Source: an uncultured Fretibacterium sp.
Lineage (GTDB): Bacteria > Synergistota > Synergistia > Synergistales > Aminobacteriaceae
Length of the DNA: 18,737 nt
Direction: 5' to 3'
Assembly: GCA_937899395.1 (NCBI GenBank)
Contig: CALBPU010000042.1
Coordinates: 1 to 18,737 of the forward strand
Notes under the pieces: generated by a model
Database searches by the model: none
What the model was told of the DNA's origin: nothing
Seen by the model: only the letters and a program-made list of their open reading frames with translations
Translations under genes and position numbers: made by a program
Shown here: piece by piece, positions 1-6,706 of the stretch
Layout of the letters: every line of letters starts with the position of its first letter
Numbering within the stretch: the stretch's first letter is position 1

Positions 1-423
1 TTAAAGAAATTGAGCGGAAAAATTTTGCTGCTCAGGGCGTTAAACGGCGTTCCTGAAAAATCTTTCTTCGATGAAATTTGCATTTATAAAATTGATGTAT
101 TAAAATTAACAAAGATTCCAAAAATTGATATTGTAATTTTCACCAGTGCTTCAACAGTTCGAGGTTTTTTGTTGAATGTTAAAAGCGTCAAAGATACGTG
201 CGAAGGAGTTACAGCCGTATGTATCGGAGAACAGACTGCTGAAGAGGCACGAAGGGTTGAGTTTTTTGACAAAATTATTATAGCCAAGTGTGCTAGTGTT
301 GATGCTGTTTTTGATGTAGTTATGAAAGTCTTTTCCCCACACACGTGGGGTTCGCTTTACCCTTCAATCAATTTTGGAACCAAAAAAAATTTTTATTATG
401 GAGGTATTAATTTTTTATCATGA
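1..423 (+). CDS. hemD: Uroporphyrinogen-III synthase, C-terminal part (5' end outside window)
   Basis: The frame is open from base 1, so only the C-terminal part is present. HemD closes hydroxymethylbilane with inversion of ring D to give uroporphyrinogen III in tetrapyrrole synthesis. The visible part has the family pattern: a strand followed by FTSAST (typical 'FTSxxxV' loop), then AVCIGEQTAEEARR, the second-domain 'IG..TA..' turn, then an ASVDAVFDVV helix that normally ends the protein. In some anaerobes hemD is fused to a methyltransferase, which cannot be judged here. The frame continues about 30 residues past the expected end, through a CCCCAC/GTGGGG hairpin (335-350), and stops at TGA 421-423, overlapping the ATG of the next gene. 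That low-complexity tail looks like read-through into non-genic DNA, so the C-terminus may have been altered. Family call fairly sure; native end uncertain. Confidence 0.7.
   Translation, partial: LKKLSGKILLLRALNGVPEKSFFDEICIYKIDVLKLTKIPKIDIVIFTSASTVRGFLLNVKSVKDTCEGVTAVCIGEQTAEEARRVEFFDKIIIAKCASVDAVFDVVMKVFSPHTWGSLYPSINFGTKKNFYYGGINFLS
335..350. repeat. Perfect hairpin resembling the stem of a type I-E CRISPR repeat (single copy)
   Basis: CCCCAC (335-340), loop ACAC, GTGGGG (345-350): a perfect 6-bp GC stem with a 4-nt loop inside the 3' end of the hemD frame. Stem and loop sizes are those of type I-E CRISPR repeats, but no second copy or spacer-like spacing is present. It could also be a weak terminator, though no clear T run follows. 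Confidence 0.35.
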
Positions 424-1388
424 AAAAACTTTTAGTTGCTTTTATCGTTATTCTGTTATTTAGTTCGTGGGCATTTGCTGAAGAAGCAAAAAAATTCGAG
501 AGCAAATATTTGGACATCGAACTGACAACGAACCAAGTTAATCTCTACGAGGGAATACCTTTTGCTCAAGGCTTCTGGCGTGGTTCACAGCTTTACGCAC
601 TTCACATGGACATTCTTGTTCCAGATTCAAAAGAGCCTCTGCCGTTAATCGTTTTTGTTACAGGCGGCGGCTTCATTATGGCTCCGAAAAATAACTGGAT
701 TCAGCAGAGAATGAGACTTGCTCAAGCAGGCTACGTTGTTGCAAGCATTGAGTACCGTTACGCACCGTTATCAAAATTCCCTCTTCCTCTTGAAGATTGC
801 AAAACCGCTATACGTTGGTTACGCGCTCATGCTTCCATGTATAACATTGACATAAACAGAGTTGGTATTCTGGGCAACAGTGCAGGCGGCTATTTAAGTT
901 CATTCGTCGGAGTTACAAACGGAATGAAAGAATTTGAAAAGGGCGATTTCCTTGATTATTCGAGCGATGTTTTATGTGCTGCGGACATTTTCGGAATTTC
1001 TGATATAACCTGTATCGGAATGGATTACGACGAAGAAAACCAGAAAGGCCACGCTTCAGCAGGAGCAACTGAAGCACTTTGGGCACTCGGTACACCGACA
1101 TTCGGAGGAAAAGACGGCGGAATTTTGGCTCACCCTGAAGAAGCCGCTTATGCAAGCCCGATTACATACGTAAGCGAAAAATCAGCCCCGATGTTATTAA
1201 TGCACGGCGATGCTGATACACTCGTATCACCTTCACAGACTGATTTATTGTTCCAAGCATTAAAGGCTAAAGGCGTTGAAGCTGAAAGATATGTCGTGAA
1301 GAATGCTGCACATGGCGGAGCTTATTGGGTTCAGGAACCTGTTATGAAAATTATGGTCGATTTCTTTGATAAGTATCTCAAGAAATAA
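420..1388 (+). CDS. Exported alpha/beta hydrolase (carboxylesterase/lipase-like)
   Basis: A 322-residue serine hydrolase of the HSL/BD-FAE-like alpha/beta fold. Residues 1-20 form a clear signal peptide (Lys-Lys, hydrophobic core, AFA then EE), so it likely acts outside the cytoplasm. The catalytic set is visible: oxyanion-hole loop TGGGF at 81-85 (HGGG variant with Thr for His), nucleophile Ser154 in GNSAG, acid Asp266 in HGDADTLV and base His298 in NAAHGG. The substrate is probably a short acyl or feruloyl/acetyl ester, but this is not readable from sequence. The ATG overlaps the stop of the upstream frame (ATGA), with a GGAGGT element at 400-405 about 14 nt upstream. It converges on mrdA with only 6 bp between stops and no clear shared terminator. 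Fold and catalytic class are secure; substrate unknown. Confidence 0.85.
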   Translation: MKKLLVAFIVILLFSSWAFAEEAKKFESKYLDIELTTNQVNLYEGIPFAQGFWRGSQLYALHMDILVPDSKEPLPLIVFVTGGGFIMAPKNNWIQQRMRLAQAGYVVASIEYRYAPLSKFPLPLEDCKTAIRWLRAHASMYNIDINRVGILGNSAGGYLSSFVGVTNGMKEFEKGDFLDYSSDVLCAADIFGISDITCIGMDYDEENQKGHASAGATEALWALGTPTFGGKDGGILAHPEEAAYASPITYVSEKSAPMLLMHGDADTLVSPSQTDLLFQALKAKGVEAERYVVKNAAHGGAYWVQEPVMKIMVDFFDKYLKK

Positions 1389-1394
1389 TTTTGT

Positions 1395-3107
1395 TCACTG
1401 AGACAACAAGTATGCAAGAAGTTGACCTACAAGAGGAGCTGCAACACTGCTTCCGTGTTTACCGCCTTCAATAACTGCAACAGCTACATATTTAGGGTTA
1501 TCTGAAGGCGCATAACCTGCAAACAGCGCATGATCATCTCCGTGTGAATTTTGCGCTGTACCGGTCTTACCGGCAATCTTTACTCCGAAACGTCCTGCCC
1601 TTGAACCTGTTCCCCTGCTTACGACATAATCAAGTCCCTTTTGAACTATCGCTAATTTTTCAGGATTAATGCCGATATTTTCAGGCGTCTTGTAATTTTT
1701 TTGATTAAGATGAGGAGTAACTAGTTTTCCTCCGTTAGCTATCGCAGCATAAACTCTGGCAATTTGTAACGGCGTCATTAACATATATCCCTGACCTATC
1801 GAATAATTAACCGTGTCGCCATTAACCCAATTACGTTTGAAGCGTCTCATTTTCCAATCAGGCCCGGCAATATTTCCTCCGCTTTCTCCGGGTAAATCAA
1901 TTCCTGTAGGCTCGCCTAAATGAAATTTTCTTCCCCATTTAATTAATTTATCAATACCAGTCTTCAATCCTACCTGATAAAAAAATACATCGCATGAATG
2001 TTGCAATGCTCCTACAACATTTAATCCTCCGTGCCCCGAATGCTTCCAACATTTGAAAGTATGTGAGCCGAATTTTAATCCTCCGCGACATGAATATACG
2101 CTTGAGGCTGTTATAGCGTCTTCCTCAAGAGAAGCTATTGACATAAATGCCTTAAAAGTTGAAGCAGGCGGATATACTCCTGCGATTGCACGATCAAGCA
2201 TAGGGCGGTCGGGATTATTCATTATAGAGTTCCATTCACGAGCAGATACTCCCCATGTTAAAGGGTTATTATCGTAAACGGGACTTGATGCAAGAGCTAC
2301 AACAGCTCCCGTATTAACTTCCATAGCAATTAATGCACCTTTATAATTTTTCAGAAGTTCAACGGCTAATTTCTGCGCTCCTATATCTAACGTCAAATTC
2401 AAATTTTCACCTTTTATTGCAGGTGTAGCGTCAAGAGTTCTGACCTTTCGACCTCTTGCGTCAACTTCCAATGCCTCTTGCCCCGGAGAGCCTCGCAAAA
2501 CTTCCTCGTAAGCTCTTTCAATACCGGATTTACCGATTAAATCTCCTCCCATATAACCTTCTTCGGAATGAGCTTTCAATTCAGCTTCTGAAATTTCGCT
2601 GACATATCCCAAAATATTTGCAGCTACACTCCCGGCAGGATAAGTCCTCCTCCATACGCTTAAAGGAAAAAGCTCTCTCGGAAAATCATAATCAGCTACA
2701 AGTTCAGCCATTTGTGTCATCGTTAAATTCGGAACGATTTTCATTACACGATAAGGTGCGGAACGTTGTTGCTTTATAATTTTTTCGAGGTCATTAACTG
2801 TCATAGGTATTCCGTGTCGGATTAAAATTTTGCTGAGGTGTTCAACTTTTTCTGATGTGTTTAAGTCCAAAGGATAACCCATAATGCTGAAGGTCGTATC
2901 ATTTACAGCTAAAGGAACTCCGTTACGGTCAAAAATTTCGCCTCTGGGAGCTGCAAAACGAATCATTCTGAGACGATTATTATGAGCAAGACGGACATAT
3001 TTATCGCCGTGATAAATTTGACAAAAATATAATCCGCTTATCAAAATTAAAATCGATCCCGTAATCAAATATAAAAATAATTTAAGTCTGCTGTCTAAAA
3101 TTTCCAT
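1395..3107 (-). CDS. mrdA: Penicillin-binding protein 2 (peptidoglycan D,D-transpeptidase of the elongasome)
   Basis: A 570-residue class B PBP that crosslinks lateral-wall peptidoglycan together with RodA and MreBCD. One N-terminal membrane anchor spans about residues 9-30, followed by the dimerisation/pedestal region with PRGEIFDRNG at 54-63. The transpeptidase domain has all three motifs: SxxK with nucleophile Ser316 and Lys319 (STFK), SCD at 371-373 and KTGT at 514-517. It is shorter than E. coli PBP2 (633) but complete. It lies downstream of mreBCD, as in many rod-shaped bacteria, but 159 bp away, with a palindromic repeat between. Its start has no Shine-Dalgarno sequence, and an extended -10 box sits 10 nt upstream, suggesting a separate near-leaderless transcript. 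The start cannot move far downstream without losing the anchor. Confidence 0.95.
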   Translation of the reverse strand: MEILDSRLKLFLYLITGSILILISGLYFCQIYHGDKYVRLAHNNRLRMIRFAAPRGEIFDRNGVPLAVNDTTFSIMGYPLDLNTSEKVEHLSKILIRHGIPMTVNDLEKIIKQQRSAPYRVMKIVPNLTMTQMAELVADYDFPRELFPLSVWRRTYPAGSVAANILGYVSEISEAELKAHSEEGYMGGDLIGKSGIERAYEEVLRGSPGQEALEVDARGRKVRTLDATPAIKGENLNLTLDIGAQKLAVELLKNYKGALIAMEVNTGAVVALASSPVYDNNPLTWGVSAREWNSIMNNPDRPMLDRAIAGVYPPASTFKAFMSIASLEEDAITASSVYSCRGGLKFGSHTFKCWKHSGHGGLNVVGALQHSCDVFFYQVGLKTGIDKLIKWGRKFHLGEPTGIDLPGESGGNIAGPDWKMRRFKRNWVNGDTVNYSIGQGYMLMTPLQIARVYAAIANGGKLVTPHLNQKNYKTPENIGINPEKLAIVQKGLDYVVSRGTGSRAGRFGVKIAGKTGTAQNSHGDDHALFAGYAPSDNPKYVAVAVIEGGKHGSSVAAPLVGQLLAYLLSQ

Positions 3108-3117
3108 AATGAAAAGA

Positions 3118-3126
3118 ATTATAGCA
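3118..3126 (-). promoter_or_regulatory. Extended -10 promoter for mrdA (near-leaderless)
   Basis: On the minus strand the sequence reads TGCTATAAT, a perfect TGnTATAAT. Its last base (3118) is 10 nt from the mrdA ATG (3107), so transcription would start only about 3-5 nt before the ATG. No convincing -35 box and no Shine-Dalgarno are seen. Confidence 0.5.
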
Positions 3127-3163
3127 TTGTAGAATTATGGTATATAGTAAGAACACGTAAAAA

Positions 3164-3220
3164 GTAACAGACCCCTCTGTCAATTTCACTGACATCTCCC
3201 CTTCTCAAGGGAGACGAGCC
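3164..3220. repeat. Palindromic dispersed repeat, copy 1 (partial MITE-like unit)
   Basis: About 39 bp (3164-3202) closely match 18033-18070: both contain ACAGACCCCTCTGTCA, then CTGACATCTCCCCT after a short variable loop. Two hairpins are visible: TGTCA/TGACA (3179-3195) and TCTCCC with a GGGAGA partner near 3195-3214. The matching right end of the unit found at 18116-18145 is not seen here, so this copy looks truncated. It separates mreD from mrdA. Confidence 0.6.
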
Positions 3221-3266
3221 GTCCCTGATAAAGGGTTTGAAATTTTTCAAGTGCTTTCACTATAAC

Positions 3267-3734
3267 TTAGACTTTTGTTTTTTTCATTCTTTGCAGATAT
3301 AAATACATTGTTACAGAAATTGCGGGAAGTGAATAAGCCTGTTGAATTAAAAAGAATGTCCAACCTGTATTGCCGCCTAAAATTAATACGGGTAACATCG
3401 GCGGTATAAGCTGCGAGATTTCCATTAATACAAATACAAGCAAACCTGTTCCTGAAGTCCTGCCTTGCGGAGGGATTGTTCCCCAAACTTGAATCACTAT
3501 CATTACAACTATGACATTGCTGAGAGTGAAAAATCCCGGCACACCTATCCAACGTAAATCCCATAAAATTCCTCCGGCAAATGCGCTCCATATTGCCCAT
3601 AAATTATCGTCGCTTCCCTCATTAAACAAAAGTTTATAGACAAGTCCAAGCATAAATACTCCGGGAATTTGCATTCCTCCTCCCACAAAAACTGTTAAAA
3701 GATCTTGAATGAGCCACAAAATTATTAATAACAT
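3267..3734 (-). CDS. mreD: Rod-shape-determining membrane protein MreD
   Basis: A 155-residue, very hydrophobic protein with about four to five membrane segments, matching MreD in size and character. It is a membrane partner of MreC in the rod complex that guides lateral wall synthesis. MreD sequences diverge strongly, so the call rests mainly on position: it follows mreC after a 4-bp gap in the canonical mreB-mreC-mreD order. The central stretch with GGILWDLRWIGVPG is reminiscent of the conserved 'G...D' region of MreD. The end of the protein is a short basic tail (MKKTKV). A repeat lies immediately downstream. Start ATG at 3734 is the first in frame after the mreC stop. Confidence 0.85.
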   Translation of the reverse strand: MLLIILWLIQDLLTVFVGGGMQIPGVFMLGLVYKLLFNEGSDDNLWAIWSAFAGGILWDLRWIGVPGFFTLSNVIVVMIVIQVWGTIPPQGRTSGTGLLVFVLMEISQLIPPMLPVLILGGNTGWTFFLIQQAYSLPAISVTMYLYLQRMKKTKV

Positions 3735-3738
3735 TTTC

Positions 3739-4512
3739 TCAATAACTCACAGTGTAAAATCTCGATAAATCTGCTCCGAGTTCAATTTTATATGTCGCAT
3801 ATCCGTCAGAATTTGAGGCAATCTCTCCCGCAATTTTTCCAATCGGTAATCCAGGCGGTAATTGTTCCCCTATCATGGCCGTACTAACTTTCATTCCTGT
3901 TTTAATTCCCCTGCCTGCCGGAATATATCTCAAAACTACCGTACCGTTTCCATCTCCCGCAACTACTCCAAGCTCCCTTGTCTCTTCGATTACAGCAGGA
4001 ATTAAAAATGACGGAGAAGTTATTAATTCAGCCCACGATGACATTAAAGTGACGCTGCTTACCCTTCCGATTAAATATCCTTCATGAAAAATCGGCAATC
4101 CTTGCGTAATGTTGTCATGTTCTCCTCTGTCTATTCGTATTTCATTCCACCATGACATCGGCGCTCTTAATGTAACTCTAGCTGTCTTTATATCGGAATT
4201 ATTTTTGTCATCAGAATAAATTTTTTCGCCCGTAATTTTCGCAAGCTCCAATCTTAAAGCAGCGTTTTCATCTCTGAGTTTCATCACTTCGGAATTGAGG
4301 GTATTTTTATCCCTTGACCATGAATGCCAACTCAAAAATATTTCCCTCATCACTACAGCAGGATATTCAGGGACTGATAACAACGCTCCCCATAAATCAA
4401 CAATATTTTTCACAATGCCTAATCCCGAACTTATTCCCAACAAAAATAATCCGAGTATTAAAGCCGTAAGTCCGTGAACCCATTCACGAGTTGTATTTCT
4501 TGTGTTGTCCAT
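3739..4512 (-). CDS. mreC: Rod-shape-determining protein MreC
   Basis: A 257-residue bitopic protein with a short cytoplasmic N-terminus, one membrane span at about residues 13-35, a coiled coil at about 66-97 (LNSEVMKLRDENAALRLELA) and a C-terminal beta-rich extracytoplasmic domain. This is the standard MreC layout and close to its usual length. It bridges MreB inside the cell with PBP2 and other wall enzymes outside. The C-terminal domain contains the family-typical stretches WWNEIRIDRG near residue 121 and GLPIGKI near the end. It starts 3 bp after the mreB stop and is followed 4 bp later by mreD, so translation is likely coupled. Confidence 0.93.
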   Translation of the reverse strand: MDNTRNTTREWVHGLTALILGLFLLGISSGLGIVKNIVDLWGALLSVPEYPAVVMREIFLSWHSWSRDKNTLNSEVMKLRDENAALRLELAKITGEKIYSDDKNNSDIKTARVTLRAPMSWWNEIRIDRGEHDNITQGLPIFHEGYLIGRVSSVTLMSSWAELITSPSFLIPAVIEETRELGVVAGDGNGTVVLRYIPAGRGIKTGMKVSTAMIGEQLPPGLPIGKIAGEIASNSDGYATYKIELGADLSRFYTVSY

Positions 4513-4515
4513 TTA

Positions 4516-5571
4516 TTAACGTGAACCGCGCTCAACCGACATTAAAACCCTTCGCATTGTTCCGAGATTGTCTAAAATTTTTCCAAGTCCTAATGCTACA
4601 GAAGATAAAGGATCTTCAGCAACTATTACAGGGGTGTTAATAGCTTTTGAAAGCCTCTCTGAAAATCCGTTCATCAAAGCTACACCGCCCGTTAAAATTA
4701 TTCCTCTGTCAACAACATCTTTAGCAAGTTCGGGGGGCATTTTTTCCATAGCTACTTTAACCATGTCTTCAATTCCGGTGAAAACAGGTTCCATTGCTTC
4801 ACGTACTTCGATTGATGAAACAGTATCGCTCTTAGGAAGACCTCCCGATAAATCACGTCCCTTAACTATAATTTCAAGTTCGGGATCCATAGGAAGAGCG
4901 GAACCGATTTTATTTTTGATTTCTTCGGCAGTTGTTTCACCGATTAGAAGAGCATAACGCTGACGAATCATATTAATTATTGCGTTATCCATCATTCGTC
5001 CTGCTGTCCTTAACGAACTCGTAACAACTACTCCTCCCAATGATATAACACTTACTTCACTTGTTCCTCCTCCAATATCAATAATCATGCAGCCGCTTGG
5101 TCTGTCAATAGGAAGTCCTACACCGAGAGCAGCACTAATAGGTTCCTCAACAACATAGGCTTCACTTGCTCCTGCTCCTAATGTTGCATCAATTACAGCT
5201 TTACGTTCTACACCTGTTACTTCGGCAGGGATTGAAATTACGACACGAGGGTGAACCATGAAAGCATTATTTGAACTTACACGCTTCAAGCAATATTTTA
5301 AGAGTTCCTGAGTCATATCGAAATTCGCAATAACTCCTCCTTCAAGAGGCCATATTGCTTCAATACCGTGAGGAACTTTTCCCGACATTGCTTTAGCGTC
5401 ATGTCCGACTGCAATAACTTGAATACCTTCGCCTCTTGGTAATTTTTTTATCGCAACCGCTGAAGGCTCATTCAATACTATTCCTTTTTCCTTAACATAA
5501 ACAACAATATTCGACGAACCTAAATCTATTCCAACGTCCATTCCTAACATTCCGGAAAAATATTTGAACAT
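4516..5571 (-). CDS. mreB: Actin-like cell-shape protein MreB
   Basis: A 351-residue bacterial actin that polymerises under the membrane and positions the rod complex. ATPase motifs are intact: phosphate-1 loop GIDLGSSN at 14-21, phosphate-2 DIGGGTSE at 165-172, and the adenosine-site TGGVALMNG near residue 295. The N-terminus (FKYFSGMLGMD) has the short amphipathic character seen in membrane-binding MreB. The length is slightly above E. coli MreB (347). A GAGGAAA element lies just upstream. The gene follows the MBL-fold hydrolase after 25 bp and leads mreCD. Confidence 0.97.
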   Translation of the reverse strand: MFKYFSGMLGMDVGIDLGSSNIVVYVKEKGIVLNEPSAVAIKKLPRGEGIQVIAVGHDAKAMSGKVPHGIEAIWPLEGGVIANFDMTQELLKYCLKRVSSNNAFMVHPRVVISIPAEVTGVERKAVIDATLGAGASEAYVVEEPISAALGVGLPIDRPSGCMIIDIGGGTSEVSVISLGGVVVTSSLRTAGRMMDNAIINMIRQRYALLIGETTAEEIKNKIGSALPMDPELEIIVKGRDLSGGLPKSDTVSSIEVREAMEPVFTGIEDMVKVAMEKMPPELAKDVVDRGIILTGGVALMNGFSERLSKAINTPVIVAEDPLSSVALGLGKILDNLGTMRRVLMSVERGSR

Positions 5572-5596
5572 CTTTATTCTTTCCTCATATAAATTT

Positions 5597-6232
5597 TTAT
5601 CGCGGCCAATACGGATTTAATTCACGTTCTTCACCTATGCTAGTTTCAGTACCATGACCGGGCAAAACATGTAATCCGTCATTAAATTCCGCTAATCTTT
5701 TCAATGACATTTCGAGCTTCAAACTGTCTCCTCCTTCAAGGTCAGTACGTCCGACACTCTGAGCAAATAAAGTATCACCCGAAATCAAAACTTTATGGCC
5801 TTCATAATCCGTTATGAGATAACAAACGCTTCCTTCAGTATGGCCGGGAGTCTCTAAAACTTTTATTTCATAACCGGGAAAATCTATTATCCTTCCTTCT
5901 TCAACCTCTTTGAAATTTTCAAGACCTTTACAACGAACTCCTAATAATTTCTGTAAATCCGTTGAAGGGTGTTTGAGCATGTAAGAATCCTTTTTGCCGA
6001 TAAAAATATTATCTCCGACAAATTCAACGAGTTCATGAATACCAGCTATATGATCAATATGCCCGTGAGTTAATAAGATCATTTTTAATTTCAAATTATT
6101 TTGAGCGATGAAATTTGTAACGGCTTTCATTTTTCCGCCGGGATCAACAAAAAATGCTTCACGAGTTTCATCGTCCCAAAATAAATATCCGTTTGTCCAT
6201 AATGCTCCTAATGGAAAATTTTTATAGTGCAT
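5597..6232 (-). CDS. MBL-fold metallo-hydrolase (glyoxalase II-like)
   Basis: A 211-residue metallo-beta-lactamase-fold hydrolase of the glyoxalase II-like group. Metal ligands are visible: THGHIDH at 55-61 (HxHxDH), His131 in TPGHTEGS, Asp153 in SGDTLF and His193 in PGHGTETS. With two metals it would hydrolyse a thioester or similar substrate; S-lactoylglutathione-type activity is possible but unproven. It lacks the C-terminal substrate-binding domain of classic glyoxalase II, as usual for the about 210-residue bacterial versions. It sits between dtd and mreB. Genes of this family next to rel and dtd are common in Firmicutes-like gene orders. Cytoplasmic; no signal peptide. Confidence 0.88.
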   Translation of the reverse strand: MHYKNFPLGALWTNGYLFWDDETREAFFVDPGGKMKAVTNFIAQNNLKLKMILLTHGHIDHIAGIHELVEFVGDNIFIGKKDSYMLKHPSTDLQKLLGVRCKGLENFKEVEEGRIIDFPGYEIKVLETPGHTEGSVCYLITDYEGHKVLISGDTLFAQSVGRTDLEGGDSLKLEMSLKRLAEFNDGLHVLPGHGTETSIGEERELNPYWPR

Positions 6233-6250
6233 TCAAAATTATTCCTTTCG

Positions 6251-6700
6251 TTAATTTTCAGGTGAATCGATTATAAATGTCAAAGGGCCGTCATTGATTA
6301 TTTCAACTTCCATGTCAGCCCCAAATTCACCGCATGAAACTTTTTTCAAGTCCATTCCCTTAACCTTATCAACAAAATAATTATAAATTCTTTCAGCTTC
6401 GTCAGGTTTGGCTGCATCTGTAAAACCCGGTCTTCTGCCTTTGACGCATGAAGCATATAACGAAAATTGAGATACTAATAAAATTTCTCCGTCAATGTCC
6501 TTCAATGAAAGATTAATTTTGCCTTCATCATCAGCAAAAATTCTAAGACCGACCATTTTTTCAGCAAGCCAATCAGCTTTTTTTTCATCATCACCGTGAG
6601 TCATGCCTATTAAAACACACATACCCTGATTAATTTCACGGCGTTCTTTTCCTTCAATCGTAACAGCAGCTCTTTTAACTCTCTGAATTAATATTCTCAT
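6251..6700 (-). CDS. dtd: D-aminoacyl-tRNA deacylase
   Basis: A 149-residue homodimeric proofreading enzyme that removes D-amino acids (and glycine mischarged on tRNA-Ala) from tRNAs. Both signature motifs of the cross-subunit active site are present: SQFSL at 77-81 (SQFTL family motif) and NDGPLT at 136-141 (NxGPxT, carrying the Gly-cisPro pair that rejects L-amino acids). The N-terminus MRILIQRVKRA is typical. Length matches the family (about 145-150). It follows rel after 6 bp, a very common pairing, and precedes the MBL-fold gene by 18 bp. Confidence 0.96.
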   Translation of the reverse strand: MRILIQRVKRAAVTIEGKERREINQGMCVLIGMTHGDDEKKADWLAEKMVGLRIFADDEGKINLSLKDIDGEILLVSQFSLYASCVKGRRPGFTDAAKPDEAERIYNYFVDKVKGMDLKKVSCGEFGADMEVEIINDGPLTFIIDSPEN

Positions 6701-6706
6701 AAAAAT

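Noticed and set aside
335..350. CRISPR array
   Set aside because: Only one repeat-like hairpin is present, with no second copy at spacer distance on either side.
372..395. Terminator between hemD and the hydrolase (TTTTGG/CCAAAA with T run)
   Set aside because: The stem is AT-rich and the loop would be only 2 nt, so it is too weak to call; the two frames also overlap.
1386..1412. Shared bidirectional terminator between the hydrolase and mrdA
   Set aside because: Only a 4-bp TTGT/ACAA dyad is visible, not enough for a terminator call.
2053..2277. Plus-strand open frame inside mrdA, and similar antisense frames inside mreC, mreB, rel and recJ
   Set aside because: They lie wholly inside well-supported genes on the other strand and have no recognisable protein features or start signals.
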